Shown here piece by piece: positions 16,133-25,475 of a DNA stretch of 40,719 nt. Location: the NCBI GenBank assembly GCA_903870175.1, contig CAIQBY010000048.1, positions 1 to 40,719 on the forward strand, read 5' to 3'. This DNA is from an uncultured Bacteroidota bacterium. GTDB lineage: Bacteria > Bacteroidota > Bacteroidia > 2-12-FULL-35-15. The number at the start of each line of letters is the position of its first letter. Within the stretch, counting starts at the first letter, position 1. The notes under the pieces are model-generated. The model made no database searches. It was given only the letters and a program-made list of their open reading frames with translations, and was not told where the DNA came from. Both the position numbers and the translations under genes were made by a program.

Positions 16133-19100
16133 ATGAAAAAGTTCATATTCTCTATCGCATTATTATCAATTGGATTAATATCTTATGCCCAATTGATAAC
16201 ACCATTTTCAATACGTTACACGGTAACACAGAAAGGTGATATAGTAATTATAGGTAACACAGCCACTAACTGCGGAACAGGTTCTTCCTGCACTAACGGC
16301 AACTGCGCAACAGCACATGCCGAAATGCCGCCACATGGATTAGCGGTAGATAATGATTTTATAAATACTTATATTGATATAGATAATGATGCATCTACAT
16401 TTATGTCGAGCAGCGACAGTTTGAATCTGCCATTTTGCAGCCAGATAACTTTTGCAGGATTATATTGGGGTGCAGGCGGAACTGTTGGCGACCCTGATGG
16501 TTCACACTGGGCAACAAGAAACACATTGAAATTAAAATTAAATAATGGTGCATATCAAACTCTTACTGCTGATGCAACTTACGATAATAATACAGGATAT
16601 AAATCCTACCATAATTTTAAAAACATTACAAGTTTAGTTTCTGCTGCAGGAATAAAAGGACGATACACCATAGCAAATATGCCTATTCTAAATGATAACG
16701 GCACAACCAAAAACCGTTGGGGAGGATGGGTAATAGTTGTTGTTTTTAAAAATGACTTGCTTGCACAGAAAAATTTAACTGTTTTTAATGGCTTGACAAA
16801 TGTGTCGGCAGCTAATACCACATCGGATTTGCCAATAAGTGGTTTTTTTACTCCACCTACAGGACCCATAAGTCTTGAATTAGGTTTAGTGACTTATGAT
16901 GGTGACAGAGGTGTTGATAATACATGTACAAATATCTACAAAGGAGATTCTCTTTTGTTTAAAAGTGCAGGAGGTTTCGTTCCAATATTTGATGCGATAC
17001 ACCCAAAGAATGATGTTTTCAATAGTACTATTTCTTATAATGGAGTATTGACACCTTTCCGAAACCCCAGTTTTAATAATACATTAGGGCATGATGCTAA
17101 TATATTTATTCCTGATAATTCCACAAAAAATTATATCAGTAACAGTGCAACAACTGCTATTCTGCGCCAAAAAACAGGTGGCGAAACTTATTTAACTCAG
17201 GTGGTAACCACAGCCATAGATGTATATGAACCTGATTTGCGCGGAGGTCTGAATGTTGTTGATTTGAATGGAGGCGTGACTAATCCCGGTGATACATTGG
17301 AATATACAATGGTTATAAAAAACATTGGGTCCGACCCATCAGTCAATACATATGTACTCGACACACTTCCGCCAAGTGTAACTTTTGTTCCCGGTTCAAT
17401 ACGCATTACTGCTGGTCCTAATGCAGGTTATAAAACAGATGTAACTGGTGATGATCAGGGAGATTTTTTCACTTCAGCAAAATCTTTGAAAATAAGAATC
17501 GGAACAGGAGCCAATGGTGCCACTGGTGGCGAGGTGAATAATATTCCTCCTTTTGCTGACAGTACGCAAATTAAATTTAAAGTAGTAACCACTAATAATT
17601 GCACCATTTTACTTTGTAATAATATTATTCAGAACAGATTTTGGGTAGTAGGTACAGGAAATTATTCGGGCAATACTTATAGTAATGGAAGCAATATTAA
17701 TATTCTGGACAAGAATGGCTGTCCTCTTTCAGGAACCACCAATACATTGATAAGTGCTACAGTATGCGCCGGACCAACTGCTTCATGCAATTCAAATATC
17801 TGCGTTGGAGGCACAATACATTTATCAGTTCCTGCCGTTTCAAATGCAACTTACACTTGGAGCGGTCCTGATGGATTTACATCAACAGTACAAAATCCTG
17901 TTATTACTAATGCAACATTGGCTATGGCTGGAACATATACAGTAATTATAAGTTCATTGCCTAATTGTAATTATGCAACAACAACTACAGTTATTGTAAA
18001 CGCTCCTCCTGCAACACCTATTGTCAGCAGTAATTCACCTGCTTGTACTAATAGTAATATTAATTTGAGTACAGCAACAGTTTCTGGAGTAACTTATAAC
18101 TGGTCAGGACCAAACGGATTTACATCAACGAATCAAAACCCTGTTATTGCTAATGTTTCAACTGCAATGGCAGGAACTTATAGTTTAACATTAACCAACA
18201 ATACTACGGGATGTACTAGTAGAACAGGAACCACCGCGGTAACAATATTGCCATTGCCGATTGCACCAACTGTAAGCAGCAACTCTGCCGTATGCGAAAC
18301 CGCAACAATCAATCTGACTGCAGGAACAATGACAGGAACAAGTTATTCATGGACAGGACCAAACGGATTTACATCAACTGATCAGAATCCGATTATTCCA
18401 AATGCTACTCTTGCAATGAATGGTGTCTATAATTTAATAGTAACCGATGCAGCTACAGGATGTGCTTCCGTTAACGGAACAGGAACAACAACAGTTGTTG
18501 TAAATCCATTGCCAATAGCGCCGACAGTTACCAGCAACTCTGCTGTATGCGAAACTGCAACAATCAGTCTGACTACAGGAACGATGACTGGTACAACATA
18601 CTCCTGGACAGGACCAAACGGATTTACATCCACAGATCAGAATCCGATTATTCCAAATGCTACTCTTTCAATGAACGGTGTCTATAATTTAATTGTTACC
18701 GATGCGGCTACAGGATGTGCTTCCGTTAACGGAACAGGAACAACAACAGTAGTTGTAAATCCATTACCGGTTGCACCTTCAATAAGCAGCAACTCTGCTG
18801 TATGCGAAACTGCAACAATCAGTCTGACTACAGGAACGATGACTGGTACAACATACTCCTGGACAGGACCAAACGGATTTACATCAACTGATCAGAATCC
18901 GATTATTCCAAATGCTACACTTGCAATGAACGGTGTCTATAATTTAATTGTTACCGATGCAGCTACAGGATGTGCATCCGTTAATGGAACCGGAACAACA
19001 ACAGTTGTTGTAAATCCATTACCGATAGCGCCGACAGTAAGCAACAACTCTGCCGTATGCGAAACCGCAACAATCAATCTGACTGCAGGAACAATGACAG

Positions 19101-20725
19101 GAACAAGTTATTCATGGACAGGACCGAACGGATTTACATCAACTGATCAGAATCCGATTATTCCAAATGCTACTCTTGCAATGAACGGTGTCTATAATTT
19201 AATAGTAACCGATGCAGTTACAGGATGTGCTTCCGTTAACGGAACAGGAACAACAACAGTAGTTGTTAATCCATTACCGATAGCACCAACCGTAAGCAGC
19301 AACTCTGCTGTATGCGAAACTGCAACAATCAATCTGACTGCAGGAACAATGACTGGAACAAGTTATTCATGGACAGGACCAAACGGATTTACTTCAACAG
19401 ATCAGAATCCGATTATTCCAAATGCTACTCTTGCAATGAACGGTGTCTATAATTTAATTGTTACCGATGCAGCTACAGGATGTGCATCCGTTAATGGAAC
19501 CGGAACAACAACAGTTGTTGTAAATCCGTTACCAACTGTAACAGCTAATACATCTTCAACAAATATATGTGATGGTTCAAGTATAACATTAACAGGAAGT
19601 GGCGCTACAAGTTATAGCTGGACAGGAGGAATTACCGATGGACTATCATTTATTCCATCATCATCAGGAACTTATATAGTAACAGGAACCGACATTAATG
19701 GCTGTAGTAACAGCGCATCTGTAAATATTATTGTAAACCCTCTACCGTTAGTTATTGCCAACGAGTCCTCAGCAATAATATGCAAAGGCTCAAGTCTAAC
19801 GTTAACAGGAAGCGGTGCTTCAACCTATATCTGGACTGGTGGCGTAACAGATGGTATTTCATTCGCGCCTTTAACAAGCGGAACTTATACTGTAATAGGT
19901 ACTGATGAAAACGGCTGCAGCAGCACTGCATCAATAAGTGTTACGGTTGATATCCTTACTGTAACAGCAAACGCATCCTCCACAAGCATTTGTCATGGTT
20001 CATCAATCACATTGACAGGCGGCGGTGCATCAACTTATAGCTGGACAAATGGTGTAACAAATGGCGTAGCGTTTATTCCTGAAACAACAGCAAGTTATAC
20101 CGTAACAGGTACTGATGAAAATGGATGCACAAATACATCTTCAGTAAGCGTTTCTGTTGAGGCACTTCATACTGTTGATTCTATTCCAAACCAGATTTTA
20201 TGCAGCAATTCCAATACTGTTGCAATTGAATTCACCGGTAATAGTGAAAGTGGTTTCGACTGGACAAACAGTAATACTTTAATTGGCTTAGCATCAAACG
20301 GAACCGGCAATATCGCCTCTTTTACAGCAACAAACCCGGGACCAAGTCAAATTGTAGCAACTATAACCGTAACTCCAATTGCAAACGAATGTCCTGGCGT
20401 AAGCACCAGTTTCACTATCACTGTAAATTATTGTCTTCATATTGAATTCTTCATTCCCGAAGGCTTTTCACCGAACGGTGATGGTATCAACGACTTATTT
20501 GTTATCAGAGGAATTGATAATTACCCGACAAATAAATTCGTAATCTTTAACCGTTGGGGTAATAAAATATATGAAGCTAGTCCTTACCAAAATAAATGGG
20601 ATGGAACTACATCGTTGGGATTAACCGTTGGAGGCAATGAATTACCAGTCGGTACATATTTCTATATTCTTGATTTAGGTGACGGCTCTGACATAATTAA
20701 AGGAACAATTTATCTTAATAGATAA
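16133..20725 (+). CDS. Giant repetitive adhesin with T9SS type B sorting domain (SprB-like)
   Basis: A 1530-residue secreted surface protein. Signal peptide residues 1-20 (LLSIGLISYAQ). Residues about 30-350 form a beta-rich N-terminal module (FAGLYWGAGG, NRWGGWVIVVVFKND) of the kind found in front of DUF11 domains. Residues about 365-490 are a DUF11 domain (NPGDTLEYTMVIKNIG, DTLPPSVTFVPGSI). Two divergent Ig-like units follow, then five near-identical 85-residue units (709-1133), each with SWTGPNGFTSTDQNP, then three SprB-type units (SITLTGSGATSYSWTGG and similar). The type B C-terminal domain occupies about 1439-1530: FSPNGDGINDLF, FNRWGNKIYE, LPVGTYFYIL. In F. johnsoniae SprB is the moving adhesin for gliding; this shorter relative probably mediates adhesion. 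The genes for its PorP/SprF partner and a PorE-like protein follow. Confidence 0.9.
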   Translation: MKKFIFSIALLSIGLISYAQLITPFSIRYTVTQKGDIVIIGNTATNCGTGSSCTNGNCATAHAEMPPHGLAVDNDFINTYIDIDNDASTFMSSSDSLNLPFCSQITFAGLYWGAGGTVGDPDGSHWATRNTLKLKLNNGAYQTLTADATYDNNTGYKSYHNFKNITSLVSAAGIKGRYTIANMPILNDNGTTKNRWGGWVIVVVFKNDLLAQKNLTVFNGLTNVSAANTTSDLPISGFFTPPTGPISLELGLVTYDGDRGVDNTCTNIYKGDSLLFKSAGGFVPIFDAIHPKNDVFNSTISYNGVLTPFRNPSFNNTLGHDANIFIPDNSTKNYISNSATTAILRQKTGGETYLTQVVTTAIDVYEPDLRGGLNVVDLNGGVTNPGDTLEYTMVIKNIGSDPSVNTYVLDTLPPSVTFVPGSIRITAGPNAGYKTDVTGDDQGDFFTSAKSLKIRIGTGANGATGGEVNNIPPFADSTQIKFKVVTTNNCTILLCNNIIQNRFWVVGTGNYSGNTYSNGSNINILDKNGCPLSGTTNTLISATVCAGPTASCNSNICVGGTIHLSVPAVSNATYTWSGPDGFTSTVQNPVITNATLAMAGTYTVIISSLPNCNYATTTTVIVNAPPATPIVSSNSPACTNSNINLSTATVSGVTYNWSGPNGFTSTNQNPVIANVSTAMAGTYSLTLTNNTTGCTSRTGTTAVTILPLPIAPTVSSNSAVCETATINLTAGTMTGTSYSWTGPNGFTSTDQNPIIPNATLAMNGVYNLIVTDAATGCASVNGTGTTTVVVNPLPIAPTVTSNSAVCETATISLTTGTMTGTTYSWTGPNGFTSTDQNPIIPNATLSMNGVYNLIVTDAATGCASVNGTGTTTVVVNPLPVAPSISSNSAVCETATISLTTGTMTGTTYSWTGPNGFTSTDQNPIIPNATLAMNGVYNLIVTDAATGCASVNGTGTTTVVVNPLPIAPTVSNNSAVCETATINLTAGTMTGTSYSWTGPNGFTSTDQNPIIPNATLAMNGVYNLIVTDAVTGCASVNGTGTTTVVVNPLPIAPTVSSNSAVCETATINLTAGTMTGTSYSWTGPNGFTSTDQNPIIPNATLAMNGVYNLIVTDAATGCASVNGTGTTTVVVNPLPTVTANTSSTNICDGSSITLTGSGATSYSWTGGITDGLSFIPSSSGTYIVTGTDINGCSNSASVNIIVNPLPLVIANESSAIICKGSSLTLTGSGASTYIWTGGVTDGISFAPLTSGTYTVIGTDENGCSSTASISVTVDILTVTANASSTSICHGSSITLTGGGASTYSWTNGVTNGVAFIPETTASYTVTGTDENGCTNTSSVSVSVEALHTVDSIPNQILCSNSNTVAIEFTGNSESGFDWTNSNTLIGLASNGTGNIASFTATNPGPSQIVATITVTPIANECPGVSTSFTITVNYCLHIEFFIPEGFSPNGDGINDLFVIRGIDNYPTNKFVIFNRWGNKIYEASPYQNKWDGTTSLGLTVGGNELPVGTYFYILDLGDGSDIIKGTIYLNR
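18257..19531 (+). repeat. Five tandem 255-bp repeats inside the adhesin gene
   Basis: Unit starts fall at 18257, 18512, 18767, 19022 and 19277, exactly 255 bases apart (85 codons). The units are nearly identical at DNA level, including at many third codon positions, so they have been duplicated or homogenised recently. Two diverged relatives precede them (about 17770-18250). Confidence 0.92.
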
Positions 20726-20761
20726 TAACATTAGTAATTACAATTATTAAATATAAAAAAA

Positions 20762-21703
20762 ATGAAAACGTTCAATAAAATAGCATTCTTAATGGCTCTT
20801 GCACTTAGCGGATTAACCATGAATGCACAGCAGGATGCAATGTACACCCATTATATGTATAATACATTGGTAGTAAATCCCGGTTATGCAGGTAGCAGAG
20901 ATGCACTCACTGTTACCGCGCTCGACAGGTCGCAATGGGTCAACTTCAATGGCGCTCCCATAACACAGACTTTAACAATGCATACCCCGCTGCTCAATCA
21001 GCATATCGGAATTGGGTTATCTGCAATGAATGATAAAATTGGTCCTGTAAATAATTCTTCTGTATTTGTTGATTTTGCTTACATTATGAAGCTTACCGAA
21101 AAATCAAAATTAGCTTTAGGATTAAGTGCCGGTGCTGATATTTTACAGGCAAATTTGAACACATTAAAGTTGGATGAACAAACCGACCCTGTATTTCTTA
21201 ACAATATAAATCATCGTGCAACGCCTAACTTCGGCTTTGGTGCTTATTATTATAGAGAACGTTTTTATGCAGGTGTTTCAATTCCGAATATGGTTGAAAA
21301 TAATTATTCGGCAATTGATGAACCCAATGGAAATACGCTCGTTGGAAAGCAAAGCAGACATTATTTCTTCATCGCCGGCACAATGATAAATTTAGGCGAC
21401 AACGTTGGTTTTAAACCTACAACTTATGTAAAAGTAACAGCCGGAGCACCAGTCGAAGCTGACCTTACAGCATCATTCATTTTTATGAAAAAGTTATTGG
21501 TCGGTGTCATGTTTCGTACTGGTGACGCTTTCGGAGCCTTGGTCGGTGTTGATATTAATGACCAGTTCCACGTTGGTTATTCTTACGACTGGTCTTACGG
21601 TCTTCAAACTTTCAAGTATAATCAGGGAAGTCATGAAATTGTATTAAGGTATGATTTTATATTCTTCGACAAGAAAAGAATTCGTTCACCAAGATATTTT
21701 TAA
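20762..21703 (+). CDS. PorP/SprF-family T9SS outer-membrane protein (module 2)
   Basis: A 313-residue outer-membrane protein with a signal peptide ending TMNAQQ. The mature start DAMYTHYMYNTLVVNPGYAG carries the NPGYAG hallmark, followed by DRSQWVNFNGAPITQTL and HIGIGLSAMNDKIGP, all typical of the family. The C-terminal region HVGYSYDWSYGLQTF and SHEIVLRYDF matches the last strands of PorP/SprF barrels. It lies 36 bases after the adhesin gene and 21 before the PorE-like gene, so the three form an operon. By analogy with SprF and SprB it should escort the adhesin's type B domain to the surface. It is clearly diverged from the module 1 protein at 5166-6101, which suggests cargo-specific partners. 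Confidence 0.92.
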   Translation: MKTFNKIAFLMALALSGLTMNAQQDAMYTHYMYNTLVVNPGYAGSRDALTVTALDRSQWVNFNGAPITQTLTMHTPLLNQHIGIGLSAMNDKIGPVNNSSVFVDFAYIMKLTEKSKLALGLSAGADILQANLNTLKLDEQTDPVFLNNINHRATPNFGFGAYYYRERFYAGVSIPNMVENNYSAIDEPNGNTLVGKQSRHYFFIAGTMINLGDNVGFKPTTYVKVTAGAPVEADLTASFIFMKKLLVGVMFRTGDAFGALVGVDINDQFHVGYSYDWSYGLQTFKYNQGSHEIVLRYDFIFFDKKRIRSPRYF

Positions 21704-21724
21704 TCATTTTAAAATCTTAAAATC

Positions 21725-23728
21725 ATGAAAAAGTTAATTATTCCCGCACTCTTAATTATAGGGATAGGTTTTAATGTTATTGCTCAAAAAAAATCAATGG
21801 ACATTAATAGTATAATGGAAAATAATCCTAACACCGGCACAGTTGCTGCTCAGCAAAAGTCCGATAAGGAATTGAAAGCTGATAAATTTTATTCAATTTA
21901 CGCTTTTGATAAAGCAATTGATAAATATGTTCATACCAAAAATTTAACTACCGAAGGTCAACGAAGACTCGCCGAAAGTTACCATAAAAGGGACATGAAT
22001 ATTCAGTCCGAAATCGCATATTCAAAATTAATCAACTCCAATAATGGCGTAATACCTGATGATTTTTACAACTACGCAATGGTTCTAAATTCAAATGGCA
22101 AATACGACCAGTCTAAAATATGGATGGAAAGATTCAAGGATTTAAAACCCAACGACCTTCGTGCGAAAAATTATGCAGCCAACAATGCTGAACTTAATAA
22201 TTTATTAAAAGATGATGGAAAGTATAAAATTTCACATCTCGATTTGAACACTGATGCCGAAGATTTTGGCACTTGTTATTATAAAAATAAAATAGTCTTC
22301 TCTTCAAGCCGCGAAACACCCAAACTTATTGAACGAAAATACAATTGGAACAATAAACCCTTTCTCGATATGTATGTGTCCGAAGTGGATGGTGACCAGT
22401 TGAAAAAACCCGAAAATTTTAGTAAGATTTTGAATTTTAAATGGCACGACGGTCCCGCAAGCTTTAGTAATGACGGCAACTTTATAGCTTTTACAAGAAA
22501 TGATTACGATGGTGCAGGCGAAGATGGTATTGTAAAAATACAACTTTATTTCAGTACTTTTAAAGATGGACAATGGACAAAACCCGAAAGTTTTCCTTTC
22601 AATAATAAAAATTATTCTGTCGGTCATCCTTGTTTGACATCCGATGGAAATACCCTATACTTTGCTTCCGATATGCCCGGAGGATACGGAGGAGCAGATA
22701 TTTACAGAGTTACAAAAGATGAAAAAGGAAACTGGAGTACACCCGAAAATCTTGGCGACAAAATTAATACTGAAGGTGATGATATGTTCCCTTTTTTTGA
22801 AGAAAACAGCGAAGTATTATTCTTCTCGTCCAACGGACGTATGGGTTTAGGAGGATTAGACAACTTTGTATGTGCCGTCAATGGAAAAGAATTTGGTAAA
22901 GTAAGAAACATGGGATATCCTGTAAATACACAATATGACGACTTTGCACTTATTATTAACGACAAATTTGCAAAAGGATATTTTTCATCTAATAGAGTAG
23001 GTGGCAAAGGCGATGACGATATATATTCCTACGAATTATTGAAAGGGCTCGATATTGGAAAACGCCTGAAAGGAGTTGCCAAAGATAACTCCGGAAACCC
23101 AATTCCACAGGCATTTATCCAATTGCTCGACAATACCGGCAATGTCATTGATACACTCACTGCCAGTGATAAAGGAGCATATTCTTTTTTGATTGATAGC
23201 GACAGAAATTATAAACTAATAGGCAAAAAGCCTGCATACATTGAAGGAGAAACACCTGTAAATTCTTTCGGAAAAGAATTCGTTTTATTTGCCGATATTA
23301 CACTCGATAAAATTCCTGAAACAATAGCAAAGAAAATTGAAGTAGGTGCCGATTTAGGAAAAATCATTTCATTAAAACCCATCTATTTCGACTTTGATAA
23401 ATATGATATTCGACCCGATGCAGAAATAGAATTAAAACAGATTGTAAAGTATATGAATGCATATCCCAACATGGTTGTAGAGCTTGGTTCACACACTGAT
23501 TGCAGAGGCATCAAAGAATATAATCAGGTTTTATCCGACAAAAGAGCAAAGGCCTCAGCCGAATACATCAAAGCAAGAATCACCAATCCCGAACGCATTT
23601 ATGGCAAAGGATATGGTAAATCAAAATTGGTGAATAACTGCGCCTGCGATGCCAATCTTGTTTCTTATTGTACCGAAGAACAGCATCAGTTGAACAGACG
23701 CACGGAATTTGTTATTATTAAAAAGTAG
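21725..23728 (+). CDS. PorE-like OmpA-family protein (TPR, WD40-like PD40, carboxypeptidase-regulatory fold, OmpA)
   Basis: A 667-residue envelope protein with a signal peptide ending GFNVIAQ. Domains in order: TPR-like helices at about 45-160 (KFYSIYAFDKAIDKYVH); PD40-type beta-propeller repeats at about 170-440 (VFSSSRETPKL, FAFTRNDYDG-like IAFTRNDYDG, GGYGGADIYRV, GLGGLDNF, GGKGDDDIYSY); a carboxypeptidase-regulatory-like domain at about 450-530 (GNPIPQAFIQLLDNTGNVID); and an OmpA peptidoglycan-binding domain at about 552-667 (YFDFDKYDIRPDAEIEL, SHTDCRGIKEYNQVLSDKRA, LNRRTEFVI). This is the architecture of the T9SS protein PorE, which links the outer-membrane machinery to peptidoglycan. 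As last gene of the adhesin operon it probably anchors the PorP/SprF complex. A strong terminator follows at 23746-23776. Confidence 0.88.
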   Translation: MKKLIIPALLIIGIGFNVIAQKKSMDINSIMENNPNTGTVAAQQKSDKELKADKFYSIYAFDKAIDKYVHTKNLTTEGQRRLAESYHKRDMNIQSEIAYSKLINSNNGVIPDDFYNYAMVLNSNGKYDQSKIWMERFKDLKPNDLRAKNYAANNAELNNLLKDDGKYKISHLDLNTDAEDFGTCYYKNKIVFSSSRETPKLIERKYNWNNKPFLDMYVSEVDGDQLKKPENFSKILNFKWHDGPASFSNDGNFIAFTRNDYDGAGEDGIVKIQLYFSTFKDGQWTKPESFPFNNKNYSVGHPCLTSDGNTLYFASDMPGGYGGADIYRVTKDEKGNWSTPENLGDKINTEGDDMFPFFEENSEVLFFSSNGRMGLGGLDNFVCAVNGKEFGKVRNMGYPVNTQYDDFALIINDKFAKGYFSSNRVGGKGDDDIYSYELLKGLDIGKRLKGVAKDNSGNPIPQAFIQLLDNTGNVIDTLTASDKGAYSFLIDSDRNYKLIGKKPAYIEGETPVNSFGKEFVLFADITLDKIPETIAKKIEVGADLGKIISLKPIYFDFDKYDIRPDAEIELKQIVKYMNAYPNMVVELGSHTDCRGIKEYNQVLSDKRAKASAEYIKARITNPERIYGKGYGKSKLVNNCACDANLVSYCTEEQHQLNRRTEFVIIKK

Positions 23729-23745
23729 AGTTCTTTGTTTTATTC

Positions 23746-23776
23746 AAAACACCATTCTGAAATAGAATGGTGTTTT
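23746..23776 (+). terminator. Terminator of T9SS module 2
   Basis: A perfect 13-bp stem (AAAACACCATTCT with AGAATGGTGTTTT), loop GAAAT, followed by more T residues, 17 bases after the stop codon of the PorE-like gene. Confidence 0.9.
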
Positions 23777-23861
23777 TTTATTTCTGTAATAAGTAATAAT
23801 TACAAACCATTTACATTTCTTAAATAGTGATTAAAGCCTCCTCTTATAGTGATTAAGTTCA

Positions 23862-23893
23862 TTGGTTCCAATTCTCTTTACAAATTACTTTTG
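23862..23893 (+). promoter_or_regulatory. Promoter of the 23930 lipoprotein gene
   Basis: TTG at 23862-23864 and TACTTTTG at 23886-23893 are 21 bases apart, matching the Bacteroidota consensus. The -7 box ends 36 bases before the ATG at 23930 and lies inside the upstream open-frame extension, which supports the shorter start. Confidence 0.6.
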
Positions 23894-23929
23894 CAACTGA
23901 TAATTAATAAACAAATAAAAAATAAAATC

Positions 23930-24811
23930 ATGAAAAAGTATTTAATTTTATTCGGAATTTCCGCACTATTGGCTTGCAACACAGGAGTTAAAAAACATAC
24001 TGTACTCGAAGATAGTTTGGCAAATGTGAATGGAGGAATCAGAAACGAAAATCAAATAAAGGATTCTCTTCTTCATAACAAAGAAGCCGCACTTGACGAA
24101 TTTGTTGCGTCTTTCAATGAAATACAGGATAATCTGAACCAAATTAAGGAAAAGGAAAAAATCATTTCTATAAGTTCAAAAGGTTCTGAATTTAAGAAGT
24201 CGAGCAAAGACCAGATTATAAGCGACGTTCAATCTATCTATGATTTATTAGGCAAGAATAAATTAAAAGTTGCAAATCTTAGCAAAAAGTTAAAAGATTC
24301 CAACATAAAAATTGATGATCTTGATAAGGCAATAAACAACCTTTCTGTTCAGCTAACAGATAAAGAGACAGCAATAACCGACTTGAAAAGCCAGCTTGAG
24401 AAACTTAATGTTGATTTTAAAAATCTTAAAATGGAGTATATAGAAGAGAAACAGGAATCACAATTAAAAACAGAAAAGTTGAATACTGCATATTATGTTG
24501 TTGGCACTACAAAGGAACTTAAAAAGAATGGCATTGTTACCAAAGAAGGCGGTTTTATTGGCATTGGCAGAGTAACTGAGTTGAGCAATTTAAATCCAGC
24601 TTATTTTACAAAGATTGATATTACTCAAGTTAAGGAAATTCCAGTGTCGGCAAAGAAAGTGAAACTTATTACCAATCATCCCGAAACATCATATAAAATG
24701 GTGGAAGGAGCAAATTCAATTATTAGAATTGATATAACCGACCCTGAACAATTCTGGAGCATTTCAAAATACTGCATCATTACTGCCGATAAAAAGGAAG
24801 GTGCCGAATAA
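23930..24811 (+). CDS. Coiled-coil lipoprotein with C-terminal beta domain
   Basis: A 293-residue lipoprotein with signal MKKYLILFGISALLAC, so Cys16 is lipidated. The frame runs 27 codons further upstream, but that part overlaps a promoter and is not signal-like. Residues about 30-200 are a long coiled coil (KDSLLHNKEAALDEFVASF, LTDKETAITDLKSQLEKL), and residues about 205-290 are a compact beta domain with YYVVGTTKELKKNGIVTKEG and FIGIGRVTELSN, a layout seen in a widespread Bacteroidota lipoprotein family (some members are annotated as Cbp1-type adhesins; I cannot confirm that name). It is likely anchored in the outer membrane with a rod-like spacer. It is monocistronic: its own promoter lies upstream and a hairpin at 24860-24883 downstream. 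Confidence 0.75.
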   Translation: MKKYLILFGISALLACNTGVKKHTVLEDSLANVNGGIRNENQIKDSLLHNKEAALDEFVASFNEIQDNLNQIKEKEKIISISSKGSEFKKSSKDQIISDVQSIYDLLGKNKLKVANLSKKLKDSNIKIDDLDKAINNLSVQLTDKETAITDLKSQLEKLNVDFKNLKMEYIEEKQESQLKTEKLNTAYYVVGTTKELKKNGIVTKEGGFIGIGRVTELSNLNPAYFTKIDITQVKEIPVSAKKVKLITNHPETSYKMVEGANSIIRIDITDPEQFWSISKYCIITADKKEGAE

Positions 24812-24859
24812 ACAAATTAGTCAAAAGTAATAACCAAGGTCAATAAAGTTCTTGATTTT

Positions 24860-24883
24860 AATCACTCTAGATTTGGAGTGATT
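24860..24883 (+). terminator. Weak terminator-like hairpin
   Basis: An 8-bp stem AATCACTC/GAGTGATT with an 8-base loop lies about 50 bases after the lipoprotein stop codon. There are few T residues directly after it, so termination would be weak. Confidence 0.4.
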
Positions 24884-24933
24884 AACGTTATTTTGCATAT
24901 CCGTTTAAAAATCAAATTAAATAATACATAATA

Positions 24934-25371
24934 ATGAAAAAATATAATCCTGACAAGCCGTTTGAATTAATAAAAAAGTTCAAAAATATTTCGGTGAATG
25001 ATGTAGCCATTGTCGGCGGCAAAAATTCTTCCTTAGGGGAAATGTTCAGTAACCTGAGTGTGAAAGGAATCAATGTTCCTGACGGATTTGCAACTACAAG
25101 TTATGCTTATTGGAAATTTCTTGACGATAATAATATCAGGAAAAAACTAATTGAATTGATGAACAAGCTTGATAAAAAAGCCTTCACAAATCTTAAAGAA
25201 ACTGGTGCCGCAGCTCGTCAATTAATTCTGAATTCTGAAATTCCCGATGAACTGAATAAAATAATTACCTCCGAATATAAAGTTTTATATAGCAATAAAG
25301 AATTGGGAGAAGTGGCGGTAAGAAGCAGTGCAACAGCAGAAGACTTGCAGGGCAACACGAATCTTTCCTGA
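24934..25371 (+). CDS. ppsA: Phosphoenolpyruvate synthase, N-terminal fragment (gene broken)
   Basis: This 145-residue frame is the start of phosphoenolpyruvate synthase, the ATP-dependent enzyme that converts pyruvate to PEP for gluconeogenesis. It covers the beginning of the ATP-grasp-like nucleotide-binding domain: DVAIVGGKNSSLGEMFSNL, VPDGFATTSYAYWKFL, and VAVRSSATAEDL as expected (here EVAVRSSATAEDL). The normal text after AEDL is a proline, three more residues, then FAGQHESFLNIKG. Here the frame instead runs into QGNTNLS and a stop. The continuation AGQHESFLNIKG is present one frame over from 25347, so about 16 nt are missing at 25345-25347. As it stands this fragment cannot form an active enzyme alone. 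Confidence 0.88.
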   Translation: MKKYNPDKPFELIKKFKNISVNDVAIVGGKNSSLGEMFSNLSVKGINVPDGFATTSYAYWKFLDDNNIRKKLIELMNKLDKKAFTNLKETGAAARQLILNSEIPDELNKIITSEYKVLYSNKELGEVAVRSSATAEDLQGNTNLS

Positions 25372-25475
25372 ATATAAAAGGAATAGACAATGCTCTTGCT
25401 GCTGTAAAAAAATGTTATGCTTCCTTATTTACCGATAGAGCAATAAAGTACAGGGAAGACAATGGTTTCGAACAC

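Noticed and set aside
23849-23929. 27-residue N-terminal extension of the coiled-coil lipoprotein
   Set aside because: It overlaps a consensus promoter and would place the lipobox signal internally.
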